This document shows positions 17,018-24,104 of a DNA stretch of 28,506 nt, in pieces. The notes under the pieces were generated by a model. The model saw only the letters and a program-made list of their open reading frames with translations, did no database searches and was not told the origin of the DNA. The translations under genes and the position numbers were made by a program. Position 1 is the first letter of the stretch. Every line of letters starts with the position of its first letter. Location: the IMG/VR virus record IMGVR_UViG_3300009106_000021, positions 1 through 28,506 of that record; one strand, given 5' to 3'. The DNA is from a virus.

Positions 17018-18360
17018 TAGTATCCTTCCTCAACATCAGCTCTATGTATAGGATGTATTTCTTGTAATTGAATATCCATTGAAATTTCAACCGGTTGTCC
17101 AGATTTTTTAAAGAATGAGGCTGAATTTGGATTGTATGTAATGTTTACATTAGTTAATGCGACTTCAGGCATCTTTACCATACCCGCAACATTGTGAAAT
17201 TTTATATCTAACATATTAGGAACTGTCATCGTAATATTAGAATGTTTAATAGGGTACATTGATGATCTGAATTGTTTTATAATTTTTTCTACTTGAATTG
17301 ATTCAGAGATACTATCAGGCAAAAACTTGAAATTAAGAGAAAATTGTCTTAAATTAATAGACTTGAATTGCATATAATCATTAGGATTTATTGCCTTACC
17401 TAATAATCTTAATTCTTCATCACCAACCAATTTAATTGTTTGACCCATTGTGGCCATTAATGACATATCGGAAAATCCTAATTGTGAAGCTGCAGCACCA
17501 ATAAGGCCACCACCCATAAGAGCTTCACCTGCACCTGCGGCTAAACCCACACCCATATCACCATTGAATTTAGGCTTTGTTACTGAGTCAACAGTGAATT
17601 TACCATCCTTATCTCTTAAGGCATTAGCAGCTTCAGCAGCATATGCCAAAGCCTTATTTGAATTTGGTGAATATTCTGCCGAATCCGAAATTTGCATTGA
17701 TGGTGGCATATATAAAGCCACTCTAGCTATTGTGCTCCTAATTGGTTTCTGGTCAATTGAATTAGACATAGTGACCGCAGCATCAGCTATATAACCAAGC
17801 GCTGCAAGATTTGAAGCCCATCCAGCAGCTTTATTTGCTGTATTTGCCAATGCTGATTTATCACCAGGAGCTAATGTATTTGAGCCACCTGCATCAAAAC
17901 CCAATGAGTTTGTTAAAGCCTTTACACCAGAACCAACAACCTTAGACACAACAACACCTTTAATTAGTTTAGTACTTTCAAATTTATGGGCGGCTACATC
18001 ATCCATAGTAGTAGATATTTCTTTAAAGTTAAATGATATGAATGGATCATTAGATTCACTAGATATAATAGCATCATCACCTTTATCTGGGGTATGTGAC
18101 ATCCATGAATCATCCTTTTCTGGGTCTGATTCATACATGGATTCATTTGCACCGGCTCCTAATGTTTCGGGGTATTGTAACATAGGTTTACTAGCAGAAT
18201 AATTAGATCCACCAGAAGCCATAGCATCTAATGGATTATCACCTTCAAATATACCTTTCGCTCCTTCAATAACTGAGTTAACTGAGTCACCAACAAATTC
18301 AGTGGCTGAATCGAATGCTGAAGAAGCATAATTTGTTACGTCATCAAAAGAAAAGTCCAT
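17017..18360 (-). CDS. 48: Baseplate tail-tube cap gp48-like
   Basis: This 447-residue protein (T4 gp48 is 364) carries features of the gp48/gp54 tube-initiator family. It has IARVALYMPPSMQISDSAEY in the middle, then at about 334-375 a NLRQFSLNFKFLPDSISES segment followed by an amphipathic helix (IQVEKIIKQFRSSMYP), which is the tube-like fold also seen in gp19. Gp48 caps the hub and binds the tape measure and gp54 to start tube growth. Two Ala/Gly-rich stretches (about residues 160-190 and 268-300) are unusually hydrophobic for a tube protein. It is the first gene of the leftward late operon, 27 bases downstream of a TATAAATA box, with a weak AAGG as possible ribosome binding site. Confidence 0.82.
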   Translation of the reverse strand: MDFSFDDVTNYASSAFDSATEFVGDSVNSVIEGAKGIFEGDNPLDAMASGGSNYSASKPMLQYPETLGAGANESMYESDPEKDDSWMSHTPDKGDDAIISSESNDPFISFNFKEISTTMDDVAAHKFESTKLIKGVVVSKVVGSGVKALTNSLGFDAGGSNTLAPGDKSALANTANKAAGWASNLAALGYIADAAVTMSNSIDQKPIRSTIARVALYMPPSMQISDSAEYSPNSNKALAYAAEAANALRDKDGKFTVDSVTKPKFNGDMGVGLAAGAGEALMGGGLIGAAASQLGFSDMSLMATMGQTIKLVGDEELRLLGKAINPNDYMQFKSINLRQFSLNFKFLPDSISESIQVEKIIKQFRSSMYPIKHSNITMTVPNMLDIKFHNVAGMVKMPEVALTNVNITYNPNSASFFKKSGQPVEISMDIQLQEIHPIHRADVEEGY

Positions 18361-18387
18361 TGTTTATATACCTTATACAATAATAGT

Positions 18388-18395
18388 TATTTATA
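18388..18395 (-). promoter_or_regulatory. Late promoter box for the baseplate operon
   Basis: The minus strand reads TATAAATAACTATTATT, close to the T4 late consensus TATAAATACTATT. It lies 27 bases before the gp48 ATG, giving a leader of about 22 nt. It is one half of a divergent promoter pair with the plus-strand box at 18401-18408. Confidence 0.72.
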
Positions 18396-18400
18396 CACAT

Positions 18401-18408
18401 TATAAATA
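18401..18408 (+). promoter_or_regulatory. Late promoter box for the head-completion/tail operon, 4 nt before ATG
   Basis: The plus strand reads TATAAATA AGAC ATG. The gap to the gp4 start codon is four bases and there is no Shine-Dalgarno, so the late transcript would begin at or next to the start codon if T4 spacing applies. Confidence 0.6.
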
Positions 18409-18412
18409 AGAC

Positions 18413-18916
18413 ATGCAAACATATAAAGGTAAGTACAAGGTTAAGTTTCCCGAGAAATACAAGGGTGATTATACCAAAGTAACATATAGATCATTTTGGG
18501 AAAAACAAACATTTAAATGGATTGAAAAACAAAAGAATGTACGTTGGTGGAATTCGGAGGAGACGATTGTTCCATACATCTGTGCCACCGATAATAAAAC
18601 CCACCGCTACTTCATTGATTTAACAATTAAATTTACCAACGGCAAAGTACTTTTGGTTGAAATTAAACCACACGGCCAAACACAACCCCCAAAAAGAAAG
18701 AACCTTAACGAGGCAATGAGGTACATGAAAAATACTTCTAAATGGAGATATGCTAAACGGTACGCCGAGGACAGAGGTTACCATTTTGAAATATGGACAG
18801 AGAAAACATTAGAGGGATTTGGTATTAATTTACTTACTATGAAAAATAGAGCATCAAAGACCAAAATGGGTAAGAAGGTTTGGAAGTCATTTAAAAAGAT
18901 TAAGAAGAAGGTATAA
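18413..18916 (+). CDS. 4: Head-completion protein gp4, TnsA-like nuclease fold
   Basis: This 167-residue protein matches the gp4 (gp50/gp65) head-completion family of T4 (150 aa). The sequence shows a PD-(D/E)xK-type arrangement: RYFIDLTI with Asp69, then LLVEIKP with Glu83 and Lys85, preceded by WWNSEETIVPY with acidic residues at 49-50. This resembles the TnsA endonuclease core. Gp4 works after DNA packaging, when the filled head is prepared for tail joining, and it may trim DNA at the portal. The C-terminus is a strongly basic tail (KKVWKSFKKIKKKV). It is the first gene rightward of the divergent late promoter. Its stop codon TAA lies inside the next late-promoter box. Confidence 0.88.
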   Translation: MQTYKGKYKVKFPEKYKGDYTKVTYRSFWEKQTFKWIEKQKNVRWWNSEETIVPYICATDNKTHRYFIDLTIKFTNGKVLLVEIKPHGQTQPPKRKNLNEAMRYMKNTSKWRYAKRYAEDRGYHFEIWTEKTLEGFGINLLTMKNRASKTKMGKKVWKSFKKIKKKV

Positions 18917-18919
18917 ATA
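18912..18919 (+). promoter_or_regulatory. Late promoter box (TATAAATA), 5 nt before next ATG
   Basis: The plus strand reads TATAAATA ACAAT ATG. The box contains the TAA stop of gp4 (18914-18916). An AAGAAGG stretch upstream lies about 14 nt from the ATG, too far to be a good Shine-Dalgarno. The start of a late transcript would fall on or beside the ATG at 18925. Confidence 0.58.
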
Positions 18920-18924
18920 ACAAT

Positions 18925-19509
18925 ATGGGATCACTTTTCGACAAATTAGAATCAGAAGCATATAGAGCCGGTATAACCAAAAGGTCTAAAGAAGCATCGA
19001 AATGGTTTAGGCAACAAATACAGGGCATGGGGCAAATTAACATGCACAAGATGCTTAAGGATGAAAGATTAGAACAAAAAAAAGTTCCTCGCATTGGTGA
19101 TATGTTCATGTATGTATATGATCCTAAAGGTAGAAAGACATTACCGTATTATGATAGATTCCCATTAACCATTATGGTTGGAAAAGCACCTGGTGGATTT
19201 TATGGACTTAATTTACATTATTTACCACTAAAACATAGAGCCATATTTTTAGATAGATTGTCTGATATTGCAAATAATAAGAAATTCGACGAAACAACCA
19301 GAATAAAACTAAATTATAAACTATTAAAGGCCGCGAGTAAATACAAATACTTTGCACCTTGTTTTAAACACTATTTAACCACCCACGTTGATTCAAAGAT
19401 TATGAAAGTTCAAGCATCGGAATGGGATATTGCTATATTCCTACCAACAGAGAATTTTGTTAGAAAATCTAAGAATTTTGTGTGGAATCAAAGTAAAAGG
19501 AAGTACTAA
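18925..19509 (+). CDS. gp2-like DNA end protector / head-completion protein (tentative)
   Basis: This 194-residue protein has a helical N-terminus (AYRAGITKRSKEASKWFRQQI) and a central conserved block: GDMFMYVYDPKGRKTLPYYD, followed by FPLTIMVG, GGFYGLNLHYLPL and AIFLDRL. Near the C-terminus are CFKHYLTTHV and AIFLPTENFVRKSK. I associate this block with a protein of T4-like phages usually annotated as gp2, the DNA end protector that joins the packaged head next to gp4. Its place right after gp4 agrees with the T4 head-completion cluster 3-2-4. It is shorter than T4 gp2 (274 aa), so the name is tentative. No enzymatic motif is evident; many basic residues fit DNA or neck binding. Confidence 0.55.
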   Translation: MGSLFDKLESEAYRAGITKRSKEASKWFRQQIQGMGQINMHKMLKDERLEQKKVPRIGDMFMYVYDPKGRKTLPYYDRFPLTIMVGKAPGGFYGLNLHYLPLKHRAIFLDRLSDIANNKKFDETTRIKLNYKLLKAASKYKYFAPCFKHYLTTHVDSKIMKVQASEWDIAIFLPTENFVRKSKNFVWNQSKRKY

Positions 19510-19511
19510 TC

Positions 19512-20240
19512 ATGTTGCCAGTAGGAATAGACACATTAAAATCCACCATTGGTAGACGAGGTGGTGTGGCTAGATCAAATAGATTTGCCATTTATATTAC
19601 ACACCCAAATAAAAAGCAAGGCCTTTTAAATACTGATTGGTCTGGCCTTGCATCCAATTTACTTACGACGGCAATACAACCAGGGCCAGGGAAGATAGAT
19701 CCTATGGTGTTCTTTAATGACCCTAGGGATATGTTCCTATTATGTGATTCTGTTCAACTACCAGGTCGAAGAATAGCGACAATGGAAAGACGTACCACAC
19801 ATAAAGCAATTAAGAAACCATATTCTTATCTTGTAGATGAAGTAACATTTACTTTTACTTTAACCAATGATTATTATATTAAGAAATATTTTGATTCTTG
19901 GCAAGATATGATTGTGTCTGGCTCCGATAAAGGCATTGCCTATAAGGATACATACACAACAGATATTGTTATTCAACAAATGGGATCAGGTAATGATTTT
20001 ATACCAGCATATGGTGTTAAATTAATTAATGCATTCCCTATCTCTGTTGGTACAATAGATTTATCTAACCAGTCTGAAAATGATGTGGTGAAGGTAACAA
20101 TAACAGTCGGGTTTGATGACTGGAAAGATGAAAGCTTATTAGATTCTGCAATGTCAGTAATCGATCAAGGTAAAAAGCTTTTAACTGGTACAGGAGCCCA
20201 ATTCGATTCAATTTATAATAGCATGAAAGGATTTTTTTAA
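19512..20240 (+). CDS. 54: Tail-tube family protein, probably tube initiator gp54
   Basis: This 242-residue protein has the tail-tube/initiator pattern: an N-terminal GGVARSNRFAIYI strand, then CDSVQLPGRRIATMERR (78-94), VDEVTFTFTLTNDYYIKKYFDSW (108-130), DTYTTDIVIQQM and NAFPISVGTIDLS, ending with VVKVTITVGFDDW. These are shared by gp19 and gp54. Gp54 binds gp48 and starts tube polymerisation, and in T4 it lies in the hub operon. Being next to a hub chaperone and the tape measure favours gp54, but a tail tube gp19 cannot be excluded without seeing the sheath gene. The ribosome binding site is AGGAAG. The gene ends GGA TTT TTT TAA and is followed after three bases, in the same frame, by the gp26-like gene. 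Confidence 0.68.
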   Translation: MLPVGIDTLKSTIGRRGGVARSNRFAIYITHPNKKQGLLNTDWSGLASNLLTTAIQPGPGKIDPMVFFNDPRDMFLLCDSVQLPGRRIATMERRTTHKAIKKPYSYLVDEVTFTFTLTNDYYIKKYFDSWQDMIVSGSDKGIAYKDTYTTDIVIQQMGSGNDFIPAYGVKLINAFPISVGTIDLSNQSENDVVKVTITVGFDDWKDESLLDSAMSVIDQGKKLLTGTGAQFDSIYNSMKGFF

Positions 20241-20243
20241 AAT

Positions 20244-20948
20244 ATGAATATATTACCAACAATTGAAGTGCCAGAGTATTCATTAGTTGTACCCTCATCT
20301 AATAAGAATATTAAATATAGACCATACTTGGTCAAAGAAGAAAAGATACTACTAATAGCATTAGAGTCTAAAGATGAAACGCAGATAGAAAATGCTATTA
20401 ATAATATAGTATTGAGTTGCACACAGAATATTACATTGGATGATTTAACTGTATTTGATCTTGAATATATCTTTGTTAAGATAAGAGCAATATCAGTGGG
20501 AGAAACAGCAGAATTAGGTTATAAATGTGGCGCGGAAGGGTGTGATATTGTAACAAATGTTAAAGTAAATTTTAATGATATTAAAGTGGTCGGTCTTGAA
20601 GATAATAATATGAGACATGACTTAGGTGATGGACTTATCATTGATTTAAAATATCCATCAATTGCTGATAAAGAAATATTTAAAGACATTGATGATGATG
20701 ATATTATTATTACATCTGTGGCTAATTCAATTGATACCATTTATTATGGGGATGAAATATACAATACAAAAACAATTGAATTGAGTGAAGTGATTGAGTT
20801 CTTAGGTAACTTAAATACTACTCAATTCAATCCATTGTTGGCAGGTGTACTTACAATGCCACATATCAATTATGATATTAAATGGGTGTGTAAATGTGGT
20901 GAAGAAAATCAAATAAGTTATAATTCATTATCTGATTTTTTTATATAG
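20244..20948 (+). CDS. 26: Baseplate hub assembly chaperone, gp26/gp51 family
   Basis: This 234-residue protein belongs to the T4 baseplate-hub family represented by gp26/gp51 (T4_baseplate type). Signs are a short N-terminal IEVPEYSLVVPSS, a helical KEEKILLIALESKDETQIENAI segment, FDLEYIFVKIRAISVGE, and two cysteine pairs (C95/C100 and C206/C208) that would form a zinc ribbon. It probably helps assemble the hub and does not stay in it, as tail-assembly chaperones do. Seven Ts (20936-20942) immediately precede the last codon and TAG stop. The -1 frame continues for 59 codons, so a longer form of about 292 residues is possible. No strong Shine-Dalgarno is visible; only AAAGGA about 15 nt upstream. 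Confidence 0.72.
   Translation: MNILPTIEVPEYSLVVPSSNKNIKYRPYLVKEEKILLIALESKDETQIENAINNIVLSCTQNITLDDLTVFDLEYIFVKIRAISVGETAELGYKCGAEGCDIVTNVKVNFNDIKVVGLEDNNMRHDLGDGLIIDLKYPSIADKEIFKDIDDDDIIITSVANSIDTIYYGDEIYNTKTIELSEVIEFLGNLNTTQFNPLLAGVLTMPHINYDIKWVCKCGEENQISYNSLSDFFI
20936..20942 (+). promoter_or_regulatory. Slippery T7 site for possible -1 frameshift
   Basis: The sequence reads GAT TTT TTT ATA TAG in the chaperone frame. T TTT TTT is a canonical X XXY YYZ heptamer, so both tRNA-Phe can re-pair after a one-base backward slip. The new frame reads TAT ATA GCT and stays open for 59 codons. I see no clear pseudoknot downstream; GGAGGAG at 21001 is too far to act as an internal Shine-Dalgarno stimulator. 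Confidence 0.55.
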
Positions 20949-21121
20949 CTCTTTCCAATAACTCCCTTGAAAATGTATACCGAGGGAATTTTATTATTGC
21001 GGAGGAGCATAACTTTACATTGAGTGAATTAGATAATATGATCCCTTGGGAAAGGGAAATATATGTAGCATTAATTGACAATAAAATTAAAGAAGAAACA
21101 AAACGATTAACTGAAGGTTAA
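20942..21121 (+). CDS. -1 frame extension of the hub chaperone (59 codons), likely made by frameshifting
   Basis: This frame is open from a TGA at 20933 to TAA 21119-21121 and has no ATG in its first 30 codons. Read by a -1 slip on the T7 run it begins YIALSNNSLENVYRGNFII and goes on with EEHNFTLSELDNM and PWEREIYVALIDNKIKEE, an ordered, helix-like protein sequence. It ends two bases before the tape-measure ATG. Other ways to make it are initiation at TTG 21020 (behind GGAGGAG at 21001-21007, 12 nt away) or ATG 21038, each leaving a much shorter product, or a homopolymer sequencing error that splits one gene. The position and content fit the second half of a tail-assembly chaperone. Confidence 0.65.
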   Translation, partial: YIALSNNSLENVYRGNFIIAEEHNFTLSELDNMIPWEREIYVALIDNKIKEETKRLTEG

Positions 21122-21123
21122 CT

Positions 21124-23133
21124 ATGGGAAAGACATCAATAGGCGGAAAAGGTATTAAGGCGGGTCAAAGAACAACCCGAGCTACAGCAGAAGTAAGTGA
21201 GGATGGATCCTCATTAAGTTCTACGGGATTCGATAGAGTTCAGTTTGGTCCTGCCTCAGGTGCAGGTGCCTTGGAAGGAGCAATACAACAAGGTAATGAA
21301 CAACAGTTAAATGCCTTAGGTGATGTATCGAATAGACTAGACTCAGTTAACGGTGCCCTCTCTGATCTTAATTCCAATATGGAAACTCTAAAGAAACTAG
21401 AGACAGCCACATTACTATTTGAATTTGCTAAGTTTGGTGACTTCGGTAAAACCTTTGATACCATGGATAATAAATTTGAATCTATGGGTAAAACATTTGA
21501 TAAAATGGATGATGTTGCAGAAAGAAATAAAGATTCAATTGATGCTAACTTCGATGAGTTAATTGCCCGTACTGATGCAGGTTCTAGAAGTATTGTTAAA
21601 GCAATAACTCGTATGCACGGTATGTTATCTGGTGACAGTGAAGCACAATTAAAGACACGAATGACTAATACCTCGGCGTCACAAAATGAGCAATTAATGA
21701 GAGCTCGTAATGTTAGAGATGCTCAGCGCAAAGTATATGCAAAACATGGTATATACAAAGTCACTGGTGAATCACCAAACGACGCCAGAGAAGATTTTGC
21801 TAAAGAAACTCGTAATGCTTCTAATAAGTCTAAGGCTCGAGAAGGGTTAAGAATTAAAGCTGGCCAGACCCATTGGGAAGTTAATCAAGTTTTAAGTAAA
21901 ACTCAAGGCTGGGCGGCAAGAAACAATAGAGAAGATGTATTAAATAAAGTCCAAAAAGAACGAAAAAAATTAAAAGCCAGAAATAAAGACTTTCATCAAC
22001 TACAAATATTTGACCATGGTGATTTAGCTTCTGTTAAAAATAGTTACACGGGCCCTGATGGAAAGCGAATAACAACAAAAGGCAGCCGCGTAGTTTATAA
22101 TAGAGACCATAATAGAAAGTTTTTTGGTGGCGGTGGCGGTGGCATGAATTGTTGTGATGATTTAGTATCAATATTAAAAGATATTGAAATAAATACCCAC
22201 GTTTTTAGAGAAGTTAAAGAAGAATTTAAAGCATCCTTTAAGAAACCATCGTCAATGGCATTAAGAGAAAATGCTAACGAGGTAGCCAATAGGAATAGAA
22301 ACCTTACTATTGCAAGTCAAAATACAGGTTTAAGCTCATCACAGAATAAGAATCCACTATTATTAGGTGGACCACAAAGGCAAGAAAAATATGCTGGGTC
22401 TAATTGGGATATGATACCTTATGGTGGTGGTGGTAAGAAAAATAAAATGCCTAAAGGTAAGCCTGGCTTAATTAAAAGATTTGGTCAAATGCTTGCTAAA
22501 TATGGTTGGGCATTTGCTGGATATGTTATTAGAATAGCTCCTTGGTTGGCTCCAATGTTTACCCCTATGGGTGCAGCAATTGCTGTAGGTGCTGCTATAT
22601 TATTCATTCAATATCAAGATGATATTATTAAACTTATGGATGATTATGAAGCAAATCAAAAAGCTATTGAAGCAGCCAATAAAGTTAAATTAGAAAATGA
22701 AAAGAAAGGTCTTGTTGCTGTTGTTGATTCTGAAACAGGCACTGCATCTAATATGTCTTTAGAGGATGCACAAAACCAACAACTTGAAGATGTAGCCAAC
22801 GGTCTACCCCCATCAACAATTGACGCTGTTGCAGGCGGCAAGGCCGATATATCAAATACTGTGGCCCCTTTAACTACACAATTAATTAAAAATAATGCCA
22901 AACGACTTAAGGCGCAAAGGATTGCTGAAGACAAAGCTAAGGCAGAGGCGGAAGCTAAGGCAGCTGCAGAAAAACAGAACGTAAATCTATATGATAATAG
23001 TAATAGTAATAATTCTACAAGTCATATTGTTCATCAATATGGTCATTTAATAGATGAAATGGTAAAAGGTGGTATTGATAGTACTCTTAGAACAGATGTA
23101 CCAACTTCAGGTACATTCACACCTGGTAACTAG
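21124..23133 (+). CDS. 29: Tail tape-measure protein (gp29-like)
   Basis: This 669-residue protein fits a tape measure by position (after the hub chaperone) and by makeup. It has long helical, charged segments (about residues 55-150 and 180-300), a hydrophobic stretch at about 461-496 (GWAFAGYVIRIAPWLAPMF then AAIAVGAAILFI) that could enter the host membrane, and an Ala/Lys/Glu-rich helix near the C-terminus. A hexaglycine at about 335-340 is followed by MNCCDD, an unusual flexible joint with two adjacent cysteines. T4 gp29 is 590 residues. Tape-measure proteins set tube length and are ejected ahead of the DNA. The start ATG lies two bases after the chaperone extension, with GAAGGT as weak ribosome binding site. 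Confidence 0.75.
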   Translation: MGKTSIGGKGIKAGQRTTRATAEVSEDGSSLSSTGFDRVQFGPASGAGALEGAIQQGNEQQLNALGDVSNRLDSVNGALSDLNSNMETLKKLETATLLFEFAKFGDFGKTFDTMDNKFESMGKTFDKMDDVAERNKDSIDANFDELIARTDAGSRSIVKAITRMHGMLSGDSEAQLKTRMTNTSASQNEQLMRARNVRDAQRKVYAKHGIYKVTGESPNDAREDFAKETRNASNKSKAREGLRIKAGQTHWEVNQVLSKTQGWAARNNREDVLNKVQKERKKLKARNKDFHQLQIFDHGDLASVKNSYTGPDGKRITTKGSRVVYNRDHNRKFFGGGGGGMNCCDDLVSILKDIEINTHVFREVKEEFKASFKKPSSMALRENANEVANRNRNLTIASQNTGLSSSQNKNPLLLGGPQRQEKYAGSNWDMIPYGGGGKKNKMPKGKPGLIKRFGQMLAKYGWAFAGYVIRIAPWLAPMFTPMGAAIAVGAAILFIQYQDDIIKLMDDYEANQKAIEAANKVKLENEKKGLVAVVDSETGTASNMSLEDAQNQQLEDVANGLPPSTIDAVAGGKADISNTVAPLTTQLIKNNAKRLKAQRIAEDKAKAEAEAKAAAEKQNVNLYDNSNSNNSTSHIVHQYGHLIDEMVKGGIDSTLRTDVPTSGTFTPGN

Positions 23134-23137
23134 AAAC

Positions 23138-23165
23138 TAAAAACCCCCAATTAAGGGGGTAAAAA
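23138..23165 (-). terminator. Rho-independent terminator for the gp32 transcript
   Basis: ACCCCC and GGGGGT (23143-23148 and 23155-23160) form a perfect 6-bp GC-rich stem around a 6-base loop. On the minus strand the stem is followed by TTTT, giving a U tract just after gp32. On the plus strand the stem is followed by A residues, so it is probably weak for the tape-measure transcript. It separates two converging operons. Confidence 0.85.
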
Positions 23166-23195
23166 CTGCTATCTAGCTCTTATAAATTTTAGTTT

Positions 23196-24068
23196 TTATG
23201 CCTCTGCAGCTAACTTAGCAAAGTAACTCATAGTATCATCACTTGAATTATCTGCAGTAGCTGTTGGAGCAGATTCAACAAAAGGTGATTCAACCTTTTC
23301 ATCTAAATCTACATCCTCTGCACTTGAAGTAACAGCACCTTCTTCACCTAACACACGAGTCAACTTCAAGTGAAGTTCATCATATGACTTAAATGAATCT
23401 GGATCCGTAAACTCTTTAAGAGAGTGTTGTGCATTGTAAATTGCCTCTAACTTAGTATCATCAGCTAATGGTTCAGCATTAGCGAATTCAGATCTATCAT
23501 AGTTTCTGAAACCACCTACTTGTGCCATTTTGATTTTAAAGTTAGCACCTTTCCACATATCAAATGGATTGATTGGTGTTTCATCAGCAAACTTAGGTTG
23601 CATAACATCCATAATCTTCTCAAAGATCTTAGCTCCGTATTCATATAAGAATACTTTACCATTGTTCTCTGGGTTATCAGGGTCAGAAACAACACAAATG
23701 TTTGACACATAGTGTAAACGACGTTTACGCTTACGTGCAATCTCTTTACCTTCTTCGGTACCATTATTCCATAGCTTGGAATTCATTTCTGATACTGGAT
23801 CATCTTTACCAATAGTAGTAAGACTCTTTTCTACATACCATTGACCTGTAGGACCTTGGAAGAAGTGATCCCAATATTTAGCCCAAGGAAGATCATCACC
23901 TTCTACGGCTGGTAGGAAGCGAATAACGGCATAACCATTACCTGCTTTATCAACTGTTGGCTTCCACATACGGTCATCACCGTATGTCTCTTTCTTAGTT
24001 TCTTTGTTGCCTGCACCAACTAAACTATCCATATTCATTGCTTTTTGTTTTAAATCAGCAAAACCCAT
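23196..24068 (-). CDS. 32: Single-stranded DNA-binding protein gp32 without zinc ligands
   Basis: This 290-residue protein is the gp32 homologue. The core OB-fold shows GYAVIRFLPAVEGDDLPW, HFFQGPTGQWYVEKSLTT, then RKRKRRLHYVSNICVVSDP, NPENNGKVFLYEYGAKIFEKI, GANFKIKMAQVGGFRNYDRSEF and SFKSYDELH, all lining up with T4 gp32. The C-terminal tail is acidic (about 250-278), as needed for protein contacts, and ends SYFAKLAAEA. Gp32 coats ssDNA in replication, recombination and repair and recruits gp59. T4 gp32 has a His-Cys3 zinc site. Here the matching segment (about 80-115) has no cysteine and the only Cys is in NICVV, so the zinc site is lost. The ribosome binding site is AGGAG. The order 33-59-32 is as in T4. 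Confidence 0.95.
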   Translation of the reverse strand: MGFADLKQKAMNMDSLVGAGNKETKKETYGDDRMWKPTVDKAGNGYAVIRFLPAVEGDDLPWAKYWDHFFQGPTGQWYVEKSLTTIGKDDPVSEMNSKLWNNGTEEGKEIARKRKRRLHYVSNICVVSDPDNPENNGKVFLYEYGAKIFEKIMDVMQPKFADETPINPFDMWKGANFKIKMAQVGGFRNYDRSEFANAEPLADDTKLEAIYNAQHSLKEFTDPDSFKSYDELHLKLTRVLGEEGAVTSSAEDVDLDEKVESPFVESAPTATADNSSDDTMSYFAKLAAEA

Positions 24069-24104
24069 ATTATTCTCCTATATATTTGTATATTATTTGT
24101 ATCA

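Noticed and set aside
20232-20240. Second T7 run, at the end of the gp54-like gene, as another frameshift site
   Set aside because: A -1 shift there meets a stop after a few codons. The gene that follows is in the same frame after TAA, so nothing is gained. It is a warning that T runs near gene ends can be chance in AT-rich DNA.
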